A stretch of DNA of 64,000 bases from CAVOXO01 sp963700425 (GTDB taxonomy: Bacteria; Actinomycetota; Acidimicrobiia; Acidimicrobiales; Microtrichaceae): the NCBI GenBank assembly GCA_963700425.1, contig CAVOXO010000001.1, positions 1,550,001-1,614,000 of the forward strand. Reading direction: 5' to 3'. Shown here piece after piece: positions 56,943 to 64,000 of the stretch. The stretch's first letter is position 1. Every line of letters starts with the position of its first letter. A model generated the notes under the pieces. The model had not been told where the DNA came from and did not search any database. It saw nothing but the letters and a program-made list of their open reading frames with translations. Position numbers and translations under genes: made by a program.

Positions 56943-58420
56943 TCGTCCACCGCCATCGCCGCCCCTTCGCGACGGACCAGCCGGTCGATGCGCCGCCGGC
57001 GGGTGAGCGCCAGCTGTTCCAGGGCATCGGCGAGCTGAGGCGTCCGGGAGATCACGGTTCCGGCAGTCCCGGCCCGCACCGCCACCACATCGCAGTCGGT
57101 GGTCGCTACGACGACGGGGCGTAGGCCGGGATGACCACCGGCGTCGAGGACACCGAAGATGTCGCCCACCTCGAGATCGACGACACCGACGTCGGGCATG
57201 CTCGGCGACCTGACGACCAGGCGGGCCCTCCCGTCGCACAACACGTGCACGTCGCGACTCTCCCCCTCGACCAGGATCGTCTCCCCCCGGGCGAAACGGG
57301 CGCTGCTCGCGGCGGCTGCGAAGCGATCGAGATCCTCCTCGGCGATCTCGTCGAGGAGGGGCGACGTCTGGAGCCGTCGCCGCAGCTCGCCATGATCGGG
57401 ACGTTCGGCGGCGTCGGTCTGGGCGCCGTCGTAGAGATAGAGGTCCTGCGCCGGGCTGGGCAGCGGCACATTGTGGCGGTGGGACTGGTACCACACGAGA
57501 GACCCGAAATCGCTCTTCACCTTGGGCGACGCCGCGTAGTCGTCGATCCACAGGTGGACCTGGTAGCCCATGAGAGGATCATCGATCGTCACCACCCGTG
57601 CCTCGGGGGCCGGCTCACTCAGAACGCCAGGCGTCGAGCGGGCGGCGTCGAGAAGCATCTCCTTGGCGAGGGTGGGCGGGTTGCGATAAGCCACCTGCAA
57701 CTCGACCACGACACGGTGCAGACGAGCCGGCTCGTCGAAGTTGGTGATGATGGCCCCGGCGAGGTTGCCATTGGGCACCACGACGAGATCTCCGTTGCGG
57801 TCCTCGATGCGGGTGCTGCGCCAGCTGGTGTCGACCACCCTTCCCTCGAGGAGTTCGTCGACCTGGATCCAGTCACCCGTCTTGAACGGCTGGTCGGCCA
57901 GCAGCAGGAAGCCCGACGCGGTGCCGCTCAGCGTGTCCTGCAGAGCGAACGAGATGACGAGCGACGTCACCCCCAGCGCGGTCAGCGCGGCGGAGAGGTC
58001 CACCTCCCACACCCCCGCCAGCAGGAACCAGGCCGCGAGGAGGATGATGCCGAGCCGCGGCAATGCCAGCAGAAGTCGCGGTATCGGACGGCGCCCCTCC
58101 GCTCGGGGCCGATGGCTCAGGTGACGGGCAGTGGCCGCTGCGGCGGACAACCCCGATGCAGCCGCCGCGATGACGAGCCCCGTTCCGACGGCCCGCACCA
58201 GGAGGTGGCCGCGGTCCAGATCGAAGAGTGTTCGCAACAGGATCCACAGCGCGAAGAGGGGGACGACCCACGTCCGCAGTGTCGACAGTGCCGCGAGATA
58301 GTCGGATTCGCGCTGCCGAAGCCGCTCGGTCACTTCACCGATTCCGATGATCACCATGGGCAGAGCGATGATCAACAGGGCGGCCCAGGCGGCACTCGAG
58401 TCGCTGAAGAGGCTGCTCAT
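56939..58420 (-). CDS. MscS-like channel with C-terminal cyclic-nucleotide-binding domain
   Basis: The 493-residue protein has four hydrophobic N-terminal helices, the MscS pore helix and beta domain (ALGVTSLVISFALQDTLSGTASGFL in part, then DQPFKTGDWIQVDELLEGRV and VPNGNLAG), and a C-terminal CNB domain (about 345-480, RFARGETILVEGESRDVHVLCDG). This is the layout of bacterial cyclic-nucleotide-gated MscS channels. It overlaps both flanking receptor genes by 4 bp. The CNB has the expected cup, but the phosphate-binding Arg/Glu pair needs checking. Confidence 0.9.
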   Translation of the reverse strand: MSSLFSDSSAAWAALLIIALPMVIIGIGEVTERLRQRESDYLAALSTLRTWVVPLFALWILLRTLFDLDRGHLLVRAVGTGLVIAAAASGLSAAAATARHLSHRPRAEGRRPIPRLLLALPRLGIILLAAWFLLAGVWEVDLSAALTALGVTSLVISFALQDTLSGTASGFLLLADQPFKTGDWIQVDELLEGRVVDTSWRSTRIEDRNGDLVVVPNGNLAGAIITNFDEPARLHRVVVELQVAYRNPPTLAKEMLLDAARSTPGVLSEPAPEARVVTIDDPLMGYQVHLWIDDYAASPKVKSDFGSLVWYQSHRHNVPLPSPAQDLYLYDGAQTDAAERPDHGELRRRLQTSPLLDEIAEEDLDRFAAAASSARFARGETILVEGESRDVHVLCDGRARLVVRSPSMPDVGVVDLEVGDIFGVLDAGGHPGLRPVVVATTDCDVVAVRAGTAGTVISRTPQLADALEQLALTRRRRIDRLVRREGAAMAVDE

Positions 58421-60534
58421 CGGGGACCCCCTTCGGCCCCCGCCGCGGCGCGCACCACCGACGCATCCCCACCGTCGGGCGGATGGTCGACATCAACGGT
58501 CACCAGTCCCGGGGGCAGCGTCGAGCGGACCGCCGCGGAGACGAGGACCTGGCCGGCCGAACCCGTCCGACCCAGGCGTGCCGCGGATGTGACGGTGGGT
58601 CCCCAGGCGTCGTAGACGAGCTGGGCGCCGCCGGCCAGTCCGACCGTCACCGGACCGGAGTCGACACCAGCGCTCATCGACAGGGCGTGGCCCTCCTCGG
58701 CGGAGACGTCGGCGATGAGATCTGCGACGGCGAGGGCGAACCTCACCGTCCGTGGCGCATGGTCGAGGTAGGGACGCGTCGTCCCACACGCAGCGACGTA
58801 GGTGTCGCCGGTGAGCTTCACGCGCTCGAGCCCGTGGACCTCGGCCAGGTCGTCGAGGTCGCTGACCAGCCGATCGAGCACATCACGGACGGCCTCCTTC
58901 GACCCGTCCCTGACCAGGTCGCCCAGACCCTTGAACACGATCACGGCGACACTGGCGTTGTCGATCCGGTCGAGGATGCCAGTGTCGCCGGCCTCGGCGC
59001 GACGGACCAGCGCCGGGGGAAGGAACCGGCGGAGCAGGTCCACCCGTTCAGTGGTCCTCGCCGCCACCGCCGCCCGGCGCTCGTCGAGGCGAACCAACAT
59101 GGTGTCGACATCCTCGGACAGCTGCACGTATTCGGTCGGTGGGCGCCCCCCTCGACGCCCCGGACCCGCCGAGGGCTCGACCTTCTCGCCCGAACGGATT
59201 CTGCGAAGTCGGGTCGAGAGTGCCCGCAACGGCTCGGCCAGACGATTTGACCATACCGCGGATAGCAGAGTGCTGATCACGATGAACACCGCCATCGCCG
59301 TGAGCAGCTCTCGGGCGAACTTCTCGACAGGCTGGTCGACTTCCCACCTGGCGACCTCGGCCGCCACCTCCCACTCGACTCCGTCGATCTGAAGCGGCCC
59401 CGATGTTCTCAGCACGTCATCGCCCATGTAGTTCGTCGCCTCCGCCACATCCGTGTCACCCGAACCGGCTCGGGACGAGAGGCGCTCATCGATGCGCTGG
59501 AACGTGACCGTTGTCCCGAACGCGTCGATGCTGCGGGCTTCGTCGGGGGTCAGCCGGCCATCATCTGTTCCGGCGTCGAGGTAGGCCTCGGGGTCCTCCA
59601 CGAACGGGCGGGCGTCGGACCGCATCGTGTCATCGGCCCCGACGAGGTACGTCTCGCCCGTCTCGCCCAGACCGTTCCAGCGACCGCCGTCGGTCATGAT
59701 GTCGTTGATGCGGTCGGTTCCGATCCTCGCCGCCAGGACACCCACCACCTCCGACTCCGCGAGAACCGGACTGGCGACGAAAGCCGCCGGCCTGTCTCCG
59801 GAGGCCTGGTAGGGGGCGAAGTCCGCCATCGCCACGGAATCGGCGGTCCCGGCGGAGAGAGCGGCATCGACCACATCGGCGAGAGTGCTCCCGCTCAGGG
59901 GGCCCACCTCGAGATCGGTCGCGAGATCGGTCCTCTTCCCGACCGTGTAGACGATGGCGCCGCTCGCGTCGATCAGATAGAGGTCGTCGAAACCGGCCTG
60001 ATCGGCGATCGCCCTGAACACCGGGTGCAGCTCGGCGTGGACGGAGCTCCACAGGCTGCCGTCGCCGGCGTCATCGATGAGCGATGGATCCGCCTCGTCG
60101 ACGGTGACGTAGTCGGACTGCAGGTGCACCGCGGCCGGCTGGACGGGGACGAGAGGAGCAACGCTCACCGGCTGCCCGCGAGCCTGCTCGAGACCGGGCA
60201 CGACCTCGGTGCGATAGAAGTCGGTCAACTCGGCTTCGGCGTCTCCGTCGACCCCCGAGGCCTGAAGCTCGTCGAATGCGGCGCTGAACTCATCGAGGGC
60301 GTCCCTGGTTCCAGGACTGAACGCCAGTGACTTCACCTGGCGCTGGATCCCCCGGACGTACCGTTCCACCTGCTCGCCACGCGACGCACCGGTCGTGATG
60401 AGCCGGGCCTGGACGAGTTCGTCAGCCAGCTGACTCCCGTGTTGAAGACCCACCGCGGCGGTGACAACGAGGGACGCCATGGCCACGAGCAGCGTGACCA
60501 GCCCTATGCGAGTGGCGATGGAGGTGGACCTCAT
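58417..60534 (-). CDS. dCache receptor with degenerate class III cyclase domain (A)
   Basis: A 705-residue paralogue of the protein at 54816. It has an N-terminal helix (LVTLLVAMASLVVTAAVGL), a dCache sensor (LGETGETYLVGADDTMRSD), a second helix near 405-428 followed by HAMP, and a cyclase-homology domain at about 525-700. One metal Asp is retained (KLTGDTYVAACG, Asp577) and the VYDAWGP substrate region is kept, but the first metal Asp is a Lys (VIVFKGL, Lys535) and the transition-state Asn is Thr (PTVTSAARL). So its activity is doubtful. First gene of a three-gene operon; ATG at 60534. Confidence 0.87.
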   Translation of the reverse strand: MRSTSIATRIGLVTLLVAMASLVVTAAVGLQHGSQLADELVQARLITTGASRGEQVERYVRGIQRQVKSLAFSPGTRDALDEFSAAFDELQASGVDGDAEAELTDFYRTEVVPGLEQARGQPVSVAPLVPVQPAAVHLQSDYVTVDEADPSLIDDAGDGSLWSSVHAELHPVFRAIADQAGFDDLYLIDASGAIVYTVGKRTDLATDLEVGPLSGSTLADVVDAALSAGTADSVAMADFAPYQASGDRPAAFVASPVLAESEVVGVLAARIGTDRINDIMTDGGRWNGLGETGETYLVGADDTMRSDARPFVEDPEAYLDAGTDDGRLTPDEARSIDAFGTTVTFQRIDERLSSRAGSGDTDVAEATNYMGDDVLRTSGPLQIDGVEWEVAAEVARWEVDQPVEKFARELLTAMAVFIVISTLLSAVWSNRLAEPLRALSTRLRRIRSGEKVEPSAGPGRRGGRPPTEYVQLSEDVDTMLVRLDERRAAVAARTTERVDLLRRFLPPALVRRAEAGDTGILDRIDNASVAVIVFKGLGDLVRDGSKEAVRDVLDRLVSDLDDLAEVHGLERVKLTGDTYVAACGTTRPYLDHAPRTVRFALAVADLIADVSAEEGHALSMSAGVDSGPVTVGLAGGAQLVYDAWGPTVTSAARLGRTGSAGQVLVSAAVRSTLPPGLVTVDVDHPPDGGDASVVRAAAGAEGGPR

Positions 60535-60667
60535 CGGATCAGGCGCCGCCGATCACGATCCGAGTCGGAGGTTCGCGCCCGTGAAGCCACCGGCCGAACG
60601 TACCCACCCACACCACAGGAGGCAACCTCGGCGCCGCGCCGCGCCGGGCGGGACGCGAGCGGGCGGG

Positions 60668-61795
60668 TCACCCTTCCGCCGCCCAGCCGGCATCGCCGTT
60701 CGTGATGGCACGGCGGCGACGGTGGAAACGATCGAACAGGGTGACGAGAAGGGTCAGGAGCAGAAGAAAGAACGCTGTCGCCGACTCGTCGATCGGTGTG
60801 TCGGATCTGCGGAGGACCCCGAGGTAGACGACGACGATGAGGAGGTTCGCCACCAGCATTGCGGCGAACTGGCCGCCGACGTGCTTCCAGGAGTGCCCCC
60901 GTCCCGACAGCCACTGGCTGACCGCGGCGTTCACCACGACGACGAACGCCACGCCGAAGGTGATCTGAAGAGGTGAGGCCCCACTGCCGGGAATGACCTG
61001 GGCGAAGATGACGGTCACCAGGGCGATCAGGGCGACCTTTTCGAACACGTACCAGCTCACGATCGGCACCGGGCGCACCGCGGGATTCGGCGAGGTGGCC
61101 GGGAGATGGGCGTCGACATCGAACGACATCGACCAGTCGGCGTCGGGAGCCCGGCGAGCGATGGTTCGGATCACGAAAGCGGCGACACCGATCAGTACGG
61201 CGATCAGCCCGACGAACCAAAGGTTCTGGCCGAGGGCGTCTCCCCAGGACGTGTCGACCGGAACGCCCAGGACGTCCTCCTTCAGGAAGTCGGTGACGTC
61301 CAGCTGGGCGATGTGGAGCCACCATTCCTGTGGGAGCTTGATGACGATCCAGATGAACGCGGCGGCGCCGATGATCTGTCGTCGCGTCAGCCTCCCGGGG
61401 TTCCACCACAAGCGGACGGCCTCGTAGAAGATGAAGAAATATTCGAACGTGTTCGGAAAGATGATGAGGACCGCCCGGACCCCGGTGAGCTCGAACAACA
61501 CCACGCCCACGAGGCGGTAGTACCAGAGGAACTGGGCGGTTCTGAACGCAAACGGGTCGATCCAGTTCCGTATCGTCGACAGATAGGCGATGGTGAGGTA
61601 GTAGACGTCGAGCGCCTTGTCGTAGCCCTGATAACCGTCGAGGTCGAGATCGGTGAACTGCTGGAAGATCGACTGGTCGGCCGCGTCGATCACGAGGCAG
61701 GCGACGATCGCCGGTACCGGGAATCGGGGGATGAGCAGCGGTACGCCGAGCCGCAACAGCACCACGATCAGGAACACCACCTGATCCTTCGTCAT
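60668..61795 (-). CDS. Polytopic membrane protein of unknown function (375 aa)
   Basis: The protein has about eight or nine hydrophobic segments (MTKDQVVFLIVVLLRLGVPL at the start) and conserved aromatic/charged loops such as DAADQSIFQQF, YYLTIAYLSTIRNW and RTAQFLWYYRLVG. ATG at 61795 with AGGA upstream. It is divergent from the PhyH gene at 61940. No family name recognised. Confidence 0.8.
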   Translation of the reverse strand: MTKDQVVFLIVVLLRLGVPLLIPRFPVPAIVACLVIDAADQSIFQQFTDLDLDGYQGYDKALDVYYLTIAYLSTIRNWIDPFAFRTAQFLWYYRLVGVVLFELTGVRAVLIIFPNTFEYFFIFYEAVRLWWNPGRLTRRQIIGAAAFIWIVIKLPQEWWLHIAQLDVTDFLKEDVLGVPVDTSWGDALGQNLWFVGLIAVLIGVAAFVIRTIARRAPDADWSMSFDVDAHLPATSPNPAVRPVPIVSWYVFEKVALIALVTVIFAQVIPGSGASPLQITFGVAFVVVVNAAVSQWLSGRGHSWKHVGGQFAAMLVANLLIVVVYLGVLRRSDTPIDESATAFFLLLLTLLVTLFDRFHRRRRAITNGDAGWAAEG

Positions 61796-61939
61796 CGATG
61801 TCCTGGTTTCGTCGGAGTCGGCGGGTGTCACGGGCCGGTCGCCGCAACGGGGACAGAAGTTACCACCGGGGTTCGGCGGCGCTGATGACCGGCACCGACG
61901 GCCCCGGTGGTCCGCGTCCGGCGTCGCTAGCGTGACCAC

Positions 61940-62749
61940 ATGGACGATCTGAAGCGGCGGGACGAGCGAGTCGGGGACATCGAGCGCGACGGGTACACCA
62001 TCATCACCGATGTTTTCGACGCGGACTTCGGGCGGCAGCTGATCGCAGAACTGGACGCTCTCGAAATCGACCAGCGAATCACACCGGCCTCGAATCGGTT
62101 CGAGGGCACCAGCACCTGGCGCATCTACAACCTCCTCGCCCACGGGCCCACCTTCGCGACGATCCCGACCGATACGGCCGTGCTGGAGGTCGTCGAGGGC
62201 GTTCTCGATGACGAGTGCCTGATCTCGTCGCTCTCATCGGTCGCCATCGGGCCGGGCGAACGCGCACAACCCCTTCACGCCGACGATCAGGTCATGCCTC
62301 TCGAGAGACCTCATGTGGCCACCGTGTGCAACACGATGTGGGCACTGACCGACTTCACCGACGAGAACGGTGCAACCAGGATCGTCCCCGGCAGCCACCG
62401 CTTCGATCACTCCCCCACCTACGGCCGGCACTACGACTCCGTCCCGGCCGAGATGAGTCGTGGAAGCGTGCTCGTGTGGCATGGCTCCCTCTGGCACGGC
62501 GGTGGCGCCAACAGGACCGATCGTCGCCGCTACGGCATCGCCATGAACTACTGCGCCGGATGGATCCGACAACAGGAGAACCAGCAGCTCGGGATCCCGC
62601 TCGACCGGATCGCGACGTTCGAGCCTCGCCTCCAGAGGTTGTGCGGCTTCGGAACCTACCGCGGGCTCATCGGCCACATCGACCGGCAGACCCCTGCTCG
62701 ACGTCTTCTCGGCGAGTCAGCCGGTCCGATGCTCTGGGACTCAGCCTGA
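61940..62749 (+). CDS. Phytanoyl-CoA dioxygenase (PhyH) family protein
   Basis: A 269-residue Fe(II)/2-oxoglutarate-dependent oxygenase with iron ligands HADDQV (HxD) and the distal His in WHGSLWHGGGANRTDRRR, whose Arg would bind 2-oxoglutarate. TRIVPGSHRF is typical. It is distinct from the PhyH protein at 10193, which has a longer basic C-terminus. ATG at 61940. Substrate unknown. Confidence 0.9.
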   Translation: MDDLKRRDERVGDIERDGYTIITDVFDADFGRQLIAELDALEIDQRITPASNRFEGTSTWRIYNLLAHGPTFATIPTDTAVLEVVEGVLDDECLISSLSSVAIGPGERAQPLHADDQVMPLERPHVATVCNTMWALTDFTDENGATRIVPGSHRFDHSPTYGRHYDSVPAEMSRGSVLVWHGSLWHGGGANRTDRRRYGIAMNYCAGWIRQQENQQLGIPLDRIATFEPRLQRLCGFGTYRGLIGHIDRQTPARRLLGESAGPMLWDSA

Positions 62750-62813
62750 CCGTCCCCACGACGTGCCGGTGGGGCCGGTGATCGGCGCCCTGCTCGGATC
62801 GCCTGCACCTCCC

Positions 62814-63560
62814 TCAGAGCGACAGGGCCCGCGCCACCGCTCCGCCGGTCTCGGCGCTGTTGAGATAGGGCTCCGGGTCGTGCGCGCGGTGGCCGTTGTC
62901 GATCAAGTGGTCTTCGACCCGTTCTCCGAACACGTCCGCCAGCCGGCTGACCGCGGCGGCATGGTCGCCCTTGGCGGCCACGTTCACCCAGTGGCCGGTG
63001 GATCCGGGCCAGGCGCCGAGTCCGTTCGAGGGCGCGGGATCGAGGAGCGGAAGGACCAGGTTCGACCCCAGCGGGGATCCCATCGTGATCAGCGTGGGGA
63101 TCTCGATCTCGGAATGAGCCGCGAGTGCCTGATAGGCGACGATCGTCCCCAGTGAATGAGCGATGATGACGACCGTGTCGTCGCCGATCTGATCCAACAG
63201 CCTCTGTCGCACCCGAGCCCGAATCGACGGATCCTGACCCATGATCGTCGCCATGTCGATGGTCCGGTCGTAGGCGGCCTTGCCCGCGACCTCGCTGAGG
63301 AAGCCGAGCGCCTTGTCTCCACCGATCGTCTCGATCAACTCCGCGGCGCCACTTCTCGCCTTCTCCCACTGGTCGGGATCGACCTCGGCCAGGTTCAGCC
63401 GGAAGAGGTCGCCGTAGAAACACACCCCCACGTCGTCGGCGTCGATGTCCGCTCCGTGATGCCACAACCCGTCGCGCAGCGCCGGCAGCCATCGGGCCTT
63501 CAACTCGTTGGGTCCCCAGAGTTCATGGAAGGCACCGTGAACCAGAACGATCCGAGCCAT
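62814..63560 (-). CDS. Alpha/beta-hydrolase-like protein
   Basis: The 248-residue protein begins MARIVLVHGAFHELWGP (oxyanion strand) and has the nucleophile elbow AHSLGTIVAYQALA. A late Asp/His-rich region (NGHRAHDPEPYLNS) could hold the catalytic His. Broadly similar in layout to the hydrolase at 30299, with a lipase-like core and no signal peptide. Substrate unknown. Confidence 0.82.
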   Translation of the reverse strand: MARIVLVHGAFHELWGPNELKARWLPALRDGLWHHGADIDADDVGVCFYGDLFRLNLAEVDPDQWEKARSGAAELIETIGGDKALGFLSEVAGKAAYDRTIDMATIMGQDPSIRARVRQRLLDQIGDDTVVIIAHSLGTIVAYQALAAHSEIEIPTLITMGSPLGSNLVLPLLDPAPSNGLGAWPGSTGHWVNVAAKGDHAAAVSRLADVFGERVEDHLIDNGHRAHDPEPYLNSAETGGAVARALSL

Positions 63561-63660
63561 CCCGGGATCGTAGGCGGTCGCACGCCAACCGGGCGCGGAC
63601 CGTCCGACCTGGGGACACCCGGCGTATCCTGAGCGCGTGGATCAACTCGGGAGGTTGGCG

Positions 63661-64000
63661 ATGGCGGAGTCGGCGAAGAACCGAAACGCGGAGGTGCGTC
63701 AGACGTCGCCCGACGTCAGAGCAGCGCGTGGTCGCGCTCTTCGCGACGACGTGCCTCTCGAGGTGCACGCGGAGGTCTCGACCGGTGCGGACCGACCCGA
63801 TCCGATCGGGATCCTGATCGCCCAGGACGCTCACCGCCGGCAGGAACTCGTTCCGATCCGGCATGGGCGGATGGGCGCGACCCCTTTCACCTTCTACAGG
63901 GGTGCCGCGGGGATCATGGCGTCGGATCTCGCGCGCACCCCGAGGACCACTCTCGACGCCCAGATCTGCGGGGATGCTCACCTGTCCAACTTCGGTCTCT
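63661..64000 (+). CDS. DUF2252 family protein (3' end beyond window)
   Basis: ATG at 63661 follows GGGAGG 5-6 nt upstream; GTG at 63637 is in frame. The visible 113 residues include RHGRMGATPFTFYRGAAG and ICGDAHLSNFG, the characteristic start of DUF2252 proteins, which have a kinase-like fold with unknown function. The reading frame is open to the window edge. Confidence 0.9.
   Translation, partial: MAESAKNRNAEVRQTSPDVRAARGRALRDDVPLEVHAEVSTGADRPDPIGILIAQDAHRRQELVPIRHGRMGATPFTFYRGAAGIMASDLARTPRTTLDAQICGDAHLSNFGL

Noticed and set aside
55179..57038. 619-codon open frame on the plus strand over receptor B
   Set aside because: Shadow of the receptor gene; no ribosome site and no domain match.
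54816..60534. Idea that the cyclase/MscS cluster is an anti-phage Pycsar- or CBASS-like system
   Set aside because: The receptors carry extracytoplasmic dCache sensors and lack catalytic residues, and no other defence gene is near. A ligand-sensing channel circuit fits better, so defence is not claimed.

Overview
This is a GC-rich actinobacterial chromosome segment with many GTG starts and dense gene packing. Several neighbouring genes overlap by only 4 bp (ATGA or GTGA). The families present (F420-type PPOX enzyme, Hrp1-like CBS protein, Rip3-like protease, CtpF-like ATPase, group 3b hydrogenase) fit Actinomycetota. An uncultured relative such as Acidimicrobiia is my guess; no marker gene in the window settles it. 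I saw no tRNA, rRNA, CRISPR array, insertion sequence or prophage.

Layout. 1-2 kb: the end of a sugar-ABC ATPase gene, a small orphan gene and a membrane protein. 2-20 kb: energy and stress metabolism (bifunctional phosphotransferase/P-loop kinase, PEP synthase, amino-acid permease, two tandem PPK2 polyphosphate kinases, DsbA-like protein, PhyH oxygenase, PAP2 phosphatase, Zn-alcohol dehydrogenases, Rip3-like site-2 protease, beta-CASP nuclease, isoaspartyl methyltransferase/erythromycin-esterase fusion, Crp/Fnr regulator). 20.9-30.2 kb: a nine-gene minus-strand operon for a group 3b [NiFe] hydrogenase and its maturation (hydB-hydG-hydD-hydA-protease-hypF-hypC-hypD-hypE), without hypA or hypB. 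30-38 kb: hydrolase, Hrp1-like CBS protein, succinate-semialdehyde dehydrogenase, reductase, enoyl-CoA hydratase, metallohydrolase and universal stress protein. 38-51 kb: CtpF-like P-type ATPase, Ca2+/Na+ antiporter, an ABC exporter with a MATCAP-like (QEGLA) metalloprotease, epimerase, second universal stress protein, class III aminotransferase, serine hydrolase, HPF-like protein, MtfA-like peptidase and cold-shock protein. 52-64 kb: potassium channel, small membrane and lipoproteins, then two dCache receptors with degenerate cyclase domains flanking a cyclic-nucleotide-domain MscS channel, and finally unknown membrane, oxygenase, hydrolase and DUF2252 genes.

How it fits together. Much of the content parallels the DosR dormancy regulon of mycobacteria. 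Several promoter regions carry a 15-bp element close to GGGACCTTCGGCCCT, resembling the mycobacterial DosR box. I read the window as a hypoxia/energy-limitation island: hydrogen cycling, polyphosphate and PEP metabolism, stress proteins, ribosome protection and ion homeostasis. No dosR or dosS gene is present, so the regulator would lie elsewhere.

Quality note. Seven otherwise well-conserved genes are broken by nine single-base +1 frame changes (about 8145, 8665, 9023, 9087, 24660, 28779, 43542, 46715 and 47304). All are in the same direction. Insertion-type assembly errors are the simplest explanation, and these genes are annotated over their full span.
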